A DNA stretch of 64,000 bases from Pholiota molesta (taxonomy: Eukaryota > Basidiomycota > Agaricomycetes > Agaricales > Strophariaceae): contig JACGCK010000018.1 in assembly GCA_014925825.1 (NCBI GenBank), positions 496,001 through 560,000 of the forward strand, in the 5' to 3' direction. Positions 22,866-35,867 of this stretch are shown here, one piece after another. Position numbers and translations under genes: made by a program. How positions within the stretch are numbered: the stretch's first letter is position 1; each line of letters starts with the position of its first letter. The notes under the pieces are model-generated. The model saw only the letters and a list, made by a program, of their open reading frames with translations, did no database searches and was not told the origin of the DNA.

Positions 22866-25800
22866 TCAGCTGAGATGAGCATTCGGAGACTGCGACTGGG
22901 CGCACAGAAGTGCAGGCAACGAGAGCTTTCGGCCATACTTGATATCCTCCTTGACGGCCGCCGCCAACATCCGGCTCCGATTCCAGTCAATCTCTCCATC
23001 GCCTTCCTCTTCCACTGGCTCGAATGACGGGAGCGTTTTCGCTGGCGCTAGTTTTCGGCTAGCACTTGCGGGTCCTGGTGGTTGAACATGAGAGTCTCCA
23101 GCGCCCGACGATGTGCTGGCTTTAGATTCGTCACAACGCGAAGTTGAGATATCTACACTCTTCTGCTTGCCCTTTTTCAGACGTTCGAGTTGTTTATCTC
23201 TCTTGATTGCATACGAAGCGGAGACCATATCAGGGTAGGCTTTGGCAAGCTCTTCGGAGATTTTCAGGCGCTTAAGCCGTGCGGCATCTTTCTCGGGAAG
23301 GGGAGAAGTAACGGCGGAATATGCATCGGAGTGAACCCCTTTTTTGCCGGAGGTTGATGATGATGATGGAGCAATGGATGTCGAAGATTTAGTCACAGAT
23401 GGGACTGTGGTGGTCTTGGTTATTTTCGACGCGTGAGGCGCAACAACCGGCGAAGGGTCTTTAAGTATAGAGGCATCATGACGCGGCTTTTTGGAGACGA
23501 CAAGCGAGCTAGTGTCATCTTCCCGTCTCGGATGCTTCTTAAAAGATGACGGCGCAATATGCCTCACAGGTTGGTCCAGAGGTCGAGTTGAAGATGAAGC
23601 AAGATTCCGAGGTCTTTGTGGCGGGCATGGCGATGCCGCGTTATCGATACTAAAAGATTTGCCTTGCCTAGAGCCTGACACAATCGAAGGGCCAGCGACT
23701 GGATGCGAGGGAAACACCAATGCGCGAGAAGGTTTGGAATGAAACTTCTTCGATAGCACAGGTTGTTCTACGGTGAGCCCTTGTGGAGGTGAGCTGGAGG
23801 TCAAAAGGCATATAGGTGACGCAAGACTGTGTCCCGGTGACAAATTCGGCTTTATCGCCATAGAATTGACGCGCGACGCCTGCATAGGTTCATTGAGATG
23901 ACGTGCCTTGCTTTGAGCCAGCTGCGAGCGTTCAGGTGTGGATGACTGAGGTTTAGGGGGTACACGCTGTGGACGAACAGGCGAAGACTCAGGCGTCATC
24001 CGATTAAGTCTCCATGCGCCATCGCCTCCCGGTTCCGTGTGCCTTTTGACGGGTGTACTTTGGGCTAAGACGTCCGCACCAATCTGACCCTCCTGCTCCT
24101 CTTCATCGGGCTGAGAAGAAGCCCACCAGGTATTTTCTTTGTCATCCGAACCCGCAAACAGTTTATGTGCAGTTTTTCCGCGCTCGTCGTCGCTGCTGTC
24201 ATAATTCGTATCTTCGTCACTTTCTCTTGGATCATGGGCATAGGTGACCACCTCCTTTCCTTTCCCCTTAGTAGCTGAGATGATATCAATATCGTATTCG
24301 ATTAAGCGGCCTTGAAACGATTTCGGCCGTGGCTTCGAGATGCCAAGAAGCTCGTCAATCATGTTGTTCTCCTCTTCGCCAAGCTGGTTTTTAAGGATCG
24401 TGATTTTCTTGACAAGCTTGCCGTGATCAGCCCAGCGCTCAGCGGCCTCTGAAGCTCCTTCACCGATGAGGTTCTTCAATGTAACGTCGCCATCTTCCAG
24501 GCCATCCTGACCAAATCGATCATTGGCGGAAATACCGAGTCGCTGACGGAGGGTAGCGCTGGAAGACGTTACATGCTGCATTGAAGCATGGAGATATGGG
24601 GCAAACATGCGATCGAGACAAATCCAGTCAAGGTTCTTGAATCGAGGATCGAGAGTGTTAGGAACGACGCGCTTGGGTCGAAACAGGGATACAAAAGCTT
24701 GAAGCTCCGGAAGAGTGGAATGTCGAAATAGAGGTACAAGCTAAGCAGGGTCATTTAGTGTACGAGACAAAGAGAAGAGAAGCTGTTGTACCAGATTATT
24801 GATTTCCTCGCCTGATCGCAGTCGATTCTTCGTATCTTCAAGATATTCTGCCCATTTCGCCTTTTCCATATTCACCGGATTCACATATATCACACGTTTG
24901 CCCATCGAACTTGTCGCATTACTATAACTCAAATCGTTATCGACAGCCACGAAGTCACAGCGATGGAAACGTTCGCAGGCATGGAAGCGAGTTGAAGAGG
25001 GATCCGGTGTAACAATATGACTGAGGAAGGGATCGGATAGAGATTGGTAGATCGAGTGTTTGTAGCGATCAACATGAATCTGTACATGTTTCGTGAGTCT
25101 AAAATTGCTCGGTCAATTGGAATTGATTTACCCGTGATTGAAAAGCTTGAGCGACTGCTTTCAAAATATCCTCGTACCCCCAGGTCCAGCAATTTAGGAA
25201 GAAGTAAGCTGAGTCCGGAAACAATTTCATCAATTCGATGAGTCCCGATGTAGCAGATGCCTGAAAGTCGGTGGGGAGTTGGCATATGTACCAAATGTAG
25301 ATGAGAAGCGACGAACTTTAGTGGGTACTTCAAACACGGACAACACAGAGGCAGTGTCGAGATAGATGGCTTCTAAAGTGTGGGACACTGGATTCATTGG
25401 TTGTTTTCCTGACGGATCGATTCCATGCGAAAGGTATTTCTGAAGGAATGGATTGCGAACTAGGGATTCCAGAAACCATGGTTCTCCACGAAAATCCCCT
25501 GTGTGAAGAACAGCACCGCGAGAACCTTCAATAAGAAACCTAACATATATGCTATTCAAATTTGGAGACCTGGAGACGAATCAAAATTGGCATACATCAC
25601 CGCGCCAGGACAGTGGTTGGCATCTAATAGTGTTATCGTAACTGATTCCTCGCCTTCTAGAGGAATTTGGGTTGGCGCTTGTAGGGGCAGAGCATGCTGG
25701 TTCAAGTTTAGACCCAGTAGAATGACCAATAAAGTGACTGACCAGCAAATCTCTCGATCCCGTATAGTACATATTTCCGTCCAAAGATTGCATAGGATCA

Positions 25801-26087
25801 ACCTTCAGATGGGAGTACGTTCGTATCTTCTCAGCTCTCAACGCCATCGTGTGTAGTTCTCGCTCAGCGTAGACTTCGTGCTTGAGAAGCATGGCTTTCG
25901 CATCTTGAGAGCAATAGACTTTATAGCCAAACGTCTTTGCAGATAGACCATTAATGTGGTCTGTGTGGGTATGGGTCAAGAGATGTAGCAATGGACTTTG
26001 GTTGGAATCCGGGCTCAGAGTCGTGAAGTCATCCACCCGGATTCGATAAGGGGCAGCGAAAGAGTTGTAGGGTGTTCCTGTGGGCAT
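22866..26087 (-). CDS. Artemis/SNM1-type DNA repair nuclease (metallo-beta-lactamase, beta-CASP)
   Basis: SNM1/Pso2/Artemis nucleases process hairpins, crosslinks and broken ends in DNA repair. The start MPTGTPYNSFAAPYRIRVDDF is the one expected for Artemis-like proteins; an in-frame ATG at 26165 would add 26 residues and is less likely. The metal site HTHTDHINGL is present near residue 40, then LLDANHCPGAVMFLIEG and AVLHTGDFR (motifs 2 and 3 of the fold). The DRMBL/beta-CASP part follows with IYLDTAS, TWGYEDILKAVAQAF, KHVQIHVDRYK and CDFVAVDNDLSYSN. A long Ser/Pro-rich tail (~400 residues, exon 24608-22866) has KKPRHD and KKGKQK basic patches that could serve nuclear import or protein contacts. 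Short introns split the catalytic part. Artemis is my best guess over Pso2, but the two are hard to separate by eye. Confidence 0.85.
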
Positions 26088-26418
26088 TTGAGCTTTTCTT
26101 CGTCTATTATTTCGATGGGTAGCGTTCGATATTGGTTCCGGGTCAAATACGGACGGTCTCGACACGAGATATCATGATGGTTCAAGTCAAGTGTCTTGTC
26201 GTGACGCACGGTCACTACTTGTGGAACAATAACGTGAATGTGACAGACGTGTTTAATTGAGCTATAAATAAATCCATTTTTGATCTCGACTTCCACCAAA
26301 GTTGCGGCTCGTATCAACATTTATCGTGGCACTGCAGGCCGAGACGAGGTAAAACAATAGACCATATATCGCTGTGTGCATAGCATACATCTAAGGGTAA
26401 TATTACGCCTACAAGTAC
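26088..26418. other. Intergenic stretch, nuclease promoter
   Basis: 330 bp holding the promoter of the nuclease gene and the 3' flank of the first hydrophobin. No gene seen. Confidence 0.35.
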
Positions 26419-26936
26419 TCAGACATTAATGTTAACGGGGGTGCAACCAGTTGCGATCACACCATTCTATCGTCAAAATCGTAATTTCAGTTTCCACAGT
26501 ATAAGATAAGAGTGAGATATACTTACGAAGGTGTTGCCTGTGCAGCAGACGGGCTGCTCAGAGCATGAAGTGCCACTGGCACCAATGACGGTAATGGGAG
26601 AGCAGGTAACTACAAAAAGAATTGTGGTCAATTGAGAAATTGATTTGAGAAAAGATAACGCTCATTATTTGCTTACCACCAACTTGTCCAGTAAGGTCGC
26701 CGACTACAACACCCAGGAGGCCGAGTAGAATGGACACTAACCCACCGGCCGTTGCCTATTGATGGTTAGTACTTGTCGATGCTATTTTGCATAAATTAAG
26801 AACGCACAGATTGAACAGAGCTGCAGCATTGAAGACTGCCGGTGTTGCATTGGTTTGAATTAGGATCATTTCGAGGAAGAACATTGGCGACCGCAAGGAC
26901 AGGAAGGGCAAGCACAAAGATGGAGGATGCGCGCAT
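26419..26936 (-). CDS. Class I hydrophobin, copy 1
   Basis: Small secreted amphipathic protein that coats aerial hyphae and fruit bodies. The first exon encodes a signal peptide ([22 protein letters not shown]). The eight-cysteine class I pattern is complete: [29 protein letters not shown] and a final GC before TPVNINV. The spacing between the first pair block and VTC is about 30 residues and includes [18 protein letters not shown], the hydrophobic loop of class I. Three short introns lie after VQS, after GQVGG and after NTF, the same places as in the three neighbouring copies. An extra DPNS stretch before the first Cys distinguishes this copy. Confidence 0.95.
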
Positions 26937-28148
26937 GGCTGATAGTCAATTTAGATGGAAAAAAAGTATTGGCGCTGATGCTTCTTTCTATCTGGGTACT
27001 TCAAAGTCAAGGTAGTCTCTTTTATACATGGTATGCTAGAGCGTAGGGCCGCTTAACAAGAGTTCAATCCACAGTCAACTAGTCACATCTTGGCATAAAT
27101 GAAAAACAAAGCCGAATACTAATAATATCAAAGTCCAGAAACCGACATCGAGGCTAGGAATCTGAAAAATATTACCTGTCGACCGTCGAATCTATCAGGG
27201 TAGCTCTTCCATATGTACTCGAGTATACGAATGCAGATAAAACGGCAGTATGTTAGTCGAAACTAAGAATAAGCACTTCTTGTAATTATAGCCAGATTAT
27301 AGCCAACAAGGCAACAAACTGGCAACAAACGATCCAATGAAAGTGAGGAATCCCCGTTCGGCGCCACATGATCCGAGCTAGCGGAAAAGGAAAGTCACTG
27401 CATAGTATGTCAAATCGACATCTAATCTTCAGATCGACTGCCAAATAACAATCTTGATATCGTGAAGATGCCGCCTACGATTGTGTGAGTTAAATCAACC
27501 TGCAGACATTCGTGGAATTCGTTGAGTGCGACCCTTCTGTACGCCCGGACAAATGTTCCGGCGCGTAATCGTATGCTATGCACCAACTATGCGCAATGAT
27601 CCTAGATGTCCAGACACACAAGCCAGTGGCATAGTTCGGATGCGGTCTTGTTGTTGGTACCTTGTCGCATTATGGGGACCCGAAGCCTGAACACATTTGC
27701 AAATTCTCGATAAGAATTCGGTGAGAGTCGTCTTTGTGGTTTACGAGTGCAGTGTGTCAACCCCGCTCGTTGCAGAATTTACTTCGAATTATGAGAGCTT
27801 GCTGCGCTTGAAAGCTTCTCATACATCTAGACCCAGACCAGAGAGTTCCAACGCAGTGGCTGGAAATCTCCGCGTTTTAAAAACATGGGCAGTTGTGGAG
27901 CATCATTTAATTTTGGGCTGCTTCCGATGCGTGTCTGGCCTCAGGATTTTGGTGGGAAACCCGGCAAAGTGAGTAGCCTTTATATGAAGCCATACGCTCA
28001 CATTTCTATGGATGTGATTGCAACCACAATTGAGATAACAGTACGAGTCATTTTTTTCTCTCTTAAATCAGGCTATTGTTTTCCGCAACAGATATATCAT
28101 TTCAACAAAGCACAATTGGTAGAGACTACATAATTTGACGACCGCCAT
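26937..28148. other. Spacer between hydrophobin copies 1 and 2
   Basis: 1.2 kb with the promoter of copy 1 (a CTTTTATA box in promoter orientation near 27018-27025) and no recognisable gene. A 91-codon plus-strand frame at 27697-27972 has no family features. Confidence 0.4.
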
Positions 28149-28657
28149 TTAAAGGTTGATGTTAATGGGAGTGCAGCCGAGGGCAATGAGCCCGTTCTGA
28201 AATAGATTGAATCAGACATAATACTAGACAAAGATTGTTACAGAACTTACGAAGCTGTTGTTGGTGCAGCAAACTGGCTGCTCGTTGCAAGAGGTTCCAC
28301 TAACACCAATTACGGTAATTGGGGAGCAAGTAACTATATCGCGGCAGTATAAATCGTTATCATTATAATTAGCAACAATCGTTGAACTTACCACCAACTT
28401 GGCCGGTGAGGTCGCCAACGACAACACCCAAGAGGGAGAGAAGGCCTCCCAATAAGCCAGTGCTGGCGGAGGCGGCCTGTAATTGAACGCAGTTAGCAAG
28501 CGCACAACGTTTGTAGGTTAAATGCACCAACGCTCTGAGTGGAGTTGCAGCACTGGAGGCTACCGGTGTTGCATTGGTTGCTCTGGCGGGGAAGAACATT
28601 GGCGGCCGCAAGAACAGGGAGAGCGAGGACAAAGGCAGAGGAGGCGCGAGCGAGCAT
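28149..28657 (-). CDS. Class I hydrophobin, copy 2
   Basis: Same architecture as copy 1: signal peptide [20 protein letters not shown], then [15 protein letters not shown], the [18 protein letters not shown] loop, [22 protein letters not shown] and the closing GCTPININL. All eight cysteines are present and the introns are at equivalent positions. A TTTATA-type box lies about 90 bp upstream of the ATG on the minus strand. Copy 2 has NSF where copies 1 and 3 have NTF after the CC pair. Confidence 0.95.
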
Positions 28658-29643
28658 CTTGGGATAAATGTTGAGAGAGAAAAGGTTTCTTGAGTTGAGT
28701 AGTAAAGCAGGTGCTGAACTGAAGATTTGAACGCAGAGAAACGCTCCCTTTATATTGTTCATAGCCCACTGAATTTTCAGGGATCTCAAAACTAGTGAAG
28801 ATCTCACTAAATGCTTATAAGCCGAATTGCGCACGAAAACATTAAGGCCGCAATATAGATCAATACACCTGAACCATCCGACGACATATGTCAGCGATTT
28901 CAGTGGCATGCTCGGCAATGACGGCAGTCTGTACATACCGCCGTAGATGAAGAGATCAATTCGGTATTTTCTAAATATGTTTAGCACCTCCACAATACAT
29001 TCACTGCATCCATGCCGTCTAACGTTATGGACAAATGTCGAACAAGTACTACGTAGTCTGTGAGAGCCTGTGGGCAATCTGCGCTCACGTGCATCTCAAT
29101 GTCAGAGCTCAGCGCTAAGAATTCAAGTCGTGAACAGCATCTTAGACCAATTGTATGTAGCTAGAAATAGAAGCAGTAAAGTACCAACATGCATATTAGC
29201 CCAGCTTCTCTCGTTTCAATCCTAGGTCTGGGCAGCCAGCTTCGTTTCTAACACCTAGATCATCTAATCTTAGTAAAATCGGAATCGACTGTCTTCTGAT
29301 TTTCTCTAAGCCCAGGCATACTGCTCTTGATCCGAATAAATAATCTTTTAATAATATTGACAAGCAGTCGGCTTATCTTGCTGTGCTTCTCTTCAAGCGA
29401 CCAGTATAAATACATCCAGCAGGAGATTTATGGGCAGTGGAGTTGTAGGGAGGCAGTGTACGGGCCGGCCAGAATCGCGCGCACAATCAAAAATCATCAC
29501 AGCGCTCAGCATTTTGGTTTTACTTCAATACTTATCTATCTAATAACGCTCAGCCATTTGGAGAGAGACTAACAGGCGTAAATCATATTTATGTCATCGT
29601 ACATGAGCATACAGAAAACTAGCAATTGTCCTGAACTCCAATT
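28658..29643. other. Spacer between hydrophobin copies 2 and 3
   Basis: About 1 kb: promoter of copy 2 and 3' flank of copy 3. No gene seen. Confidence 0.35.
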
Positions 29644-30147
29644 TCAGAGGTTGATGTTAACGGGAGTGCAGCCAGTCGCAATAACACCGTTCTACATTGA
29701 CAATACAATTATCATCTCGCATATATTCCATGATTGGCAGCGAAACACTTACGAATGTGTTTCCAGTGCAGCAAACGGGCTGCTCGGAGCAGGAAGTGCC
29801 ACTGACCCCAATGACGGTAACAGGAGAGCAGGTAACTATAATGTCCAATAAGCTGACAAGCTTTCAAGTACATATTCCGGATCTTACCACCAACTTGTCC
29901 AGTTATACTTCCAGCAGCGACTCCTAAAAGACCGAGGAGGATGGCAACAAGGGAAGAGCTCGACTACAAGAACAGCAGATCATTAGTATATATGGTATTG
30001 ATGGCGGCCTCATAAACTGACAGATTGAACGGACGAGCAGCACTGAAGACTACCCGTGTTGCATTGGTTGTCCTGGCGGGGGAGGACATTGGCGGCCGCA
30101 AGAACGGGAAGAGCGAGAACAAAGATAGAGGATGCGCGAGCGAACAT
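29644..30147 (-). CDS. Class I hydrophobin, copy 3
   Basis: Signal peptide [20 protein letters not shown], then [15 protein letters not shown], a hydrophobic loop that includes GQVGG-like residues, [22 protein letters not shown] and GCTPVNINL. The eight cysteines and the intron sites are as in its neighbours. The sequence is closest to copy 1 in the region after VTC. It has a TTTTATA box about 80 bp upstream on the minus strand. Confidence 0.95.
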
Positions 30148-30954
30148 TGTATGTTGGGTTAAGAAGCTGACTGGGTAGTAGACCTGGTGTGCTTGTCTGA
30201 GAATTTTTGAGCTACTCTGCGACGCCTTTTATAACATTTCCAACTTTCATATAAACGGTGAAGCATCATTTGTTGAATCTGCAAATCTGAGTAGCGATCT
30301 ATCCTTCGGAAAACATACCGGAATTTATCGTCTCCAAACATAGTAGCGTGTGATTCGGAGTCTCGCGGTAACTGAGCACTAATTTTGGCTGCCTTCGCGT
30401 TCTTAAAGATGATCATTGACCTCGTTATGGTCACAAGCTATTGGTTCTGGTTCAAAATTCTCACTACCTAGTTGTTTGATATATTGGTCCAACTCGAGTA
30501 TGTATATCTCAGCGGTGGCATTAAAACAATTACTATGCTACCAATGTCCTGAAATCAATGCCTATCATCGCAAAATTGAGTTTCTATACTAGACATAATT
30601 TGTTAGCATACGATCGATTCAATTGCATGTGTGCTAAGCTCCAATTCAGCACAATTTCGAACGTTGCGCCCAGTTGAGGCTGCATTCAAACATTCATGCA
30701 GAAATTGACGCCCGTTAATGATCTAACCAATAAAGGCAGAGCTAAATATAGTTCCCATTACTGCCAAGTGCATAGGCCGGGGCGCTTAGGTTCAAACTGT
30801 GATAATTAATCGTGACAACGCGACAAGGTTGGATCAAATTTTCCTTGACAATAATTTCGACTACAACTAGAGAGTGCTAAGAATACGTAGCGCCCCATTG
30901 ACCCATTGCAGACCTCAGTAAGAAAGCGCGTTCGTCAAAAGCACCGCATGGTGT
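30148..30954. other. Spacer between hydrophobin copies 3 and 4
   Basis: 0.8 kb, AT-rich; promoter of copy 3 and 3' flank of copy 4. No gene seen. Confidence 0.35.
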
Positions 30955-31454
30955 TCAAACATTGATGTTAATGGGAGTACAGCCAAGGGCAATGACTCCG
31001 TTCTATTTGCTGACAGTCAATAATGACTCTATAAACAAGTTCGAAGAAAACCTCACGAAAGAGTTGTTAGTGCAGCAGACGGGCTGCTCGGTGCAAGAAG
31101 TTCCACTAAGACCAATGCCGGTAATGGGAGTGCAGGTGACTAAAATCTGTTAAGTTGAAATCCATAATCGCGAGTTCTGAGAGTGTTCTTACCGCCAATA
31201 AGACCAGTGACAGGGCCAACGAGGGCCGCGAGAAGGCCAGCAAGACCGGTGAGCTGGCTGGCGGACTATTGAAAAGCTCAGCAACTGTCACCATCGAAAT
31301 CTTTGATTAACGGTCTACGTACTGTCTGGACGGAATTGCAGCATTGAGAGCCACCAGTGTTGCATTGGCTGACAGGGTCAGTGCGGGGAAGAACATTGGC
31401 AGCGGCGAGGACTGGCAGAGCAAGGATAAAGACAGAGGAGACACGGGCGAACAT
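30955..31454 (-). CDS. Class I hydrophobin, copy 4
   Basis: The most diverged copy: signal peptide [20 protein letters not shown], then QCNTGGSQCCNSVQT, a loop with LAGLLAALVGPVTGLIGG in place of the [13 protein letters not shown] loop of the others, [27 protein letters not shown] and GCTPININV. All eight cysteines are kept. Three introns are at the same sites. A TATAAAAGAG box lies at ~31547-31556 in promoter orientation, about 100 bp from the ATG. Confidence 0.93.
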
Positions 31455-32813
31455 CTTGAATAAGAGTTTGTTGGTAGAGAGACTGAAACTGTGGAGAGTA
31501 GTTGAACTGTTTTCTGTTCGACTGGTCTTTCAACGAGATATACCGTCCTCTTTTATAGCTTGAACGACCTACAGAATAGGGCCTCAGTGAGGATTTAAGG
31601 TATTCGGTCCCCAATCGAGTTTTCTAACTACGTATTCATTCCATGCTTGAAGGACCAAACGGGCGCTTGGAAGTTAATTAATGTGGCTAATTTCTTTCGT
31701 CATAGTTCGGGAATTTACGCAGCCAAGCCATTGTGATCCACAGATTTCGGATTGCGATTCGATATTTGGTACTCTGTACTCAATGGTACTCAATGTCTAT
31801 TGTAATAATCAATCGTCTTTATAGTACAGTTCGAAATAATTGTAACGTCCCAGGTTTATCAGTTTATTGGCCATCAGGGCACTTGCAAGTCAATTCTTAG
31901 GGCAATGTACCTCCATCTATGGCTTGGTTTGGCGCTCGACATCCATCACTCCCCTTCTATCCTTGTAGACGCCTGCTGCCAGGCTGATGCGCCTCGTACC
32001 CACGACATACCTAAAGTTTTCGACTAACGCCGCAATGTAACAGCCTGTCTTTACCAGCAGCCAGTTCTGATTTGCCGGTATGCTAGAATCTACCTTTGGT
32101 AGAATAAAATTTAATAGGCTTGTGCGGACATCTGCATGCACATAACATTAGTTGAACCGATGGATTGTTACATGGCAGATGCCGTCTGATTCGAATGATC
32201 CATCAGTTGCAAGTTGTAACGTTCTGGAAATCGACAATAATAATGGTCATATACATATGCAATTTGAGTAAGTACAAGGAGCGTGAGACCATAGGAGGTT
32301 AGCTTGGATCTTAATTTACAATGAACGAGAGCGTTCTGGACAAGAAAATAGAACAAGTTCTCATCGTGCCTCTAACTTCCTCTCCAGCCAAGTTCTTCTT
32401 TACTACCGGGATCGAATGGAGGGGATACAATAATAACTTCTCCCAAACTCGTCTCCGCAAACCTGAGAATGTTGGATAATTGATTTTGATATTCAAATAA
32501 CTCCAAGACCGGTCTAACACCTACATAGTTTCATTGGATGCACACAAAAACCACAAGTCATGGCGAAGTCACATTTCTCGAGCGTTAGCCAATGCCAAAC
32601 AGCCAATAAACATACATCGGCGCTGGGGCGAATACCGAGAAGATGGGCATTTCGGCATGCCAATGTCTGTCTTCCCATTAAATCTCCCTCTAACTCCGTC
32701 GAAGCACAAATAGTATGTGTGTCTCGCTACGGTATTTCCTAAATATATTTAGCACCTTGGTGGTAAATTTGCCGTTCTTGAGGCCCAGGCTTTTATTTTG
32801 GGAAGTGATTCTC
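31455..32813. other. Stretch upstream of the hydrophobin cluster
   Basis: 1.4 kb of AT-rich sequence. It starts with the promoter of hydrophobin copy 4; the rest has only short frames of no recognised family. Confidence 0.35.
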
Positions 32814-33168
32814 ACTTTAAAGGTCGAGACTCAAATTCATAACATACACAGGACTAAGGCGATGTTGATATAAAATTTCGTGTTCTACCATTTCTTGGAT
32901 CTGGGAGGAAGCACATGTAGATATCTGGATAATGTCTTCGGGGGTGATGGCAAGCTGCGCCGATCTACAGCCTCGAAGTCTTCCGTTGACATCCTGGGGA
33001 ACCGATCTGTAATCGACGCTGTCGGTGACCTGGTGCTGCCGAACCTTTTCCGCAGTAATGTTGTGAACAAGAATGTTCTTGCTCTCGTAGACCAAGAAAA
33101 AGCGGGTTTGTGGCTGAGCTTTCCCATGGATTAATGAACGTGCACAGTAGTGAAATCAGCAAGGTCAA
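32814..33168 (-). pseudogene. Possible small gene of unknown family with a one-base break
   Basis: A minus-strand frame starts MSATLTLLISLLCTFINPW (signal-like), reads to NPLF, and after one missing base in a T run (~33102) continues VYESKNILVHNITAEK...EILYQHRLSPVYV to a stop at 32814. The two frames together make ~118 residues with reasonable coding character, but I do not recognise the family, and the whole may be chance. Confidence 0.22.
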
Positions 33169-34074
33169 GGTAGCAGACATAACCTGACTTCTACTCAATG
33201 CGTAGTTGTGTACAATTATCTGACAGCTGAGCGGGGTGCATATATTTGCCTTCACAAGCCTGAAGATATTTGATTGTCAGATTACTCGCCTCGGAACAAG
33301 GCTAGGAAAAAGCTTACTTTGCGGCGTGTTTGTCGCGACATTCTTCCTTTCACTGGAAGGCAAGTAAGTTCAGGCGATCTGGATCAGGCGAAGATAAAGA
33401 GGCTATACGACCAGGTTACACGATTAACTGATCAGAACATTTGCATTTGACTGTCAACAGTTATCGACATTAATGATGCTCCACATGAGAAAGAGTCATT
33501 CGAAATAATAAACGAGGACATGCGAAGAAACATGGTACGTTACCGTACGTGAACCGAAGAGGAAACAAAGTCTTGTCGAAGGCGATGACTCCCTGAAAAC
33601 AAGTTATAGTCAGAGTTGACTTTGGATGGATTCTGAGGCTCAGGAAGGATCCGAAGGGAAGTAGAGTTTGACGATCATTGTTTTCACGATACTTTTGAAA
33701 TCTGAAAACCTGTGTAATGAATTGCGAGTCGGAAATAAGCGGTAGACGTGTACGCCTTCAGATTTGGTAATATTCGATCCTTTGAGCATTTTCTCGGCTG
33801 GGTCGCATCGCCATCAGCTGAAGTAACAATCAACCTAAAAGTTCACGAAAGGACCACCTGAAGTTCGAAAAATATTGAGAAGGGTGAGTGCCAAGTGGTA
33901 CATCCAGTGAACACGAGACAAGAACCGTGTTGCTCCGCAGAGAAGTTTTTCGCAAACGTCAGCTGTCGTTTAATGGCCATGCGGCGAGAGAAGCAGAACA
34001 TGCACCGTTAAATTTTTTTAAAGATCTAGGTATCAGATTCAACAGGTGTTGCCCAGAGAGGCCGAAAAGATAAA
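33169..34074. other. Stretch between unknown ORF and T protein
   Basis: 0.9 kb without a recognisable gene; it contains the 3' flank of the glycine-cleavage T-protein gene. Confidence 0.35.
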
Positions 34075-35867
34075 TCATCCCCGCCAATAGTTGGGCTTCG
34101 TGAAAGGCATCGGTGTGAGTACTGCCTTGCGAAGTTGTTTGCGGACTTCGACTTCGACCTCTGTGCCTTTCTTGTGCCACCCTGATTTAATATATCCCAT
34201 GGCTATGTTTTTTCCAAGTGTTGGGGACGGTATCCCAGAGGTGACAATCCCTGTAAGTCAAACGACAAATGATAGAATTCCAGTCAGATGGCAGTTCATG
34301 CTAACTTGAAGGAGAAACAAACGCTCACCGAGCTCTTCTTTTCCGGAGGGTGAAAATATTTTGGCCCCTCTGATAGACCGTGATTAACATTACGTTCTGC
34401 TAGGCTGAGAGAGGTCAGACGGAATGGACTTACGGCGTGCTGGAGCACCATCGACAACTAATCCAACACGACGTCTAGAAGGTCCTTCTTTGAGCTGTTG
34501 GAGAACAGTTTCTGCCCCAATAAAGCCACCCTTTTCCTTTCGCTCTTTGCCTAGGAAAATGTGTTGGTGAAACAAAATTTTGATCTCGACACATGACTCA
34601 CCAATGACCCATGATAGACCTGCTTCCACTGGTGTTGTTGTTTCGTCCAGATCATTACCGTAAAGGCACATGCCAGCCTCTAGGCGCAGGGAATCCCGAG
34701 CACCGAGACCAATTAATTGGACTGGGGACTTGGAGAGGAGCTCTGCAACTTCGACAGTGTGCGATGGAGGGATCGAGATCTATGCCTAAAATTAGGCCGG
34801 CGCGACATAAACCATAGCGAACTAGAATACTAGCCTCAAAGCCATCTTCGCCGGTGTATCCACCGCGCGCAACGTGCAGGTTGAAACCTTCAATTGGCAC
34901 AAATGCAGAGGTTCCAAAAGTGAGTTGCTTCAGGTCGAAAGAGGTCAGGCCTTGCAAATACGCTGCGGCTTGAGGTCCTGTAGGGATATATGTCAGGCGT
35001 ATGTGCATAGAAAATGAACGCGGTTTGCTTGCCTTGTAGGGCTACAAGTCCCCAGTCCTCCAGAACTTCATGCTCTACAGGTCCATCTTTCCCTTTCTCG
35101 CTCGAGTTCCATTCTTGCACTTTGTGTTTGAACCACTCAAGGTCTCGATCTCGGCGACCTGCATTAGTGACTACATAGAAAGCGTCGGACGCGTGCTTGG
35201 TAACTATGGTATCGTCAATAATTCCACCATTCTCGTTGAGTAGAACCGAAAGAGTTGAGGAATAGGGCTTCAAGGAGGCCAATGAAGATGGTGTTAACCA
35301 TTCCAAGAATTCTGTCGCCGTCTTCCCCCGAAAACTGAGGTATGAGAGCGGGTAAGTCCTCCAGACGGCGAAAGTGCAATAGGATTTCATTCACTTTGAC
35401 TGAACCATGTGTCCCACATCGAAAATGCCAACACTGTTTCGTACATGGTTATGGCTCGCGACTGGGATGGCAAACCTCGGTCAATCAGAGAATCAAATTC
35501 GCGTAGTGGACATCGTGCGAACTCACTTTGTCCAACATTTCCGTATGCCAAAGGCATAGAATAGCCTGCAAACGGCACCATTTTCGCGTCATGAGCGACG
35601 TGGAAGTCATACAGACCTGTCTTTCTCAAAGGCTGTAGAGTTCATCGTCAGCGTTGTGGGCGAATAGATGTGGCGAAGTTGGAATTACTCCTTCGCCAGC
35701 ACTGGCATAGCTTCGAATGAGAAGGAACCTTTGTTGAGAAGCTCACAGGGCGACTTCTTAAGAGAGAAAGAACGCGGAAAGAAACCATGTCGAGTCCACT
35801 GAAGATGGTGGACGGAACAACAGCGGCGCGTGGCAGTCAGCATTGTCGATGACCCTAACCCCATCAT
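34075..35867 (-). CDS. GCV1: Aminomethyltransferase (glycine cleavage system T protein), mitochondrial
   Basis: T protein transfers the methylene group from aminomethyl-H-protein to tetrahydrofolate, releasing ammonia, in the mitochondrial matrix. The first exon is rich in Arg/Ser/Thr and lacks acidic residues at its start ([20 protein letters not shown]), as expected for a targeting peptide; the ATG at 35867 lies eight codons upstream of this Met. Conserved blocks in order: [28 protein letters not shown]-type exon, [49 protein letters not shown]-like [26 protein letters not shown] (folate-site region), [28 protein letters not shown] and [12 protein letters not shown]. The end reads [12 protein letters not shown]. 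About eight introns; no frame break seen. Confidence 0.92.
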
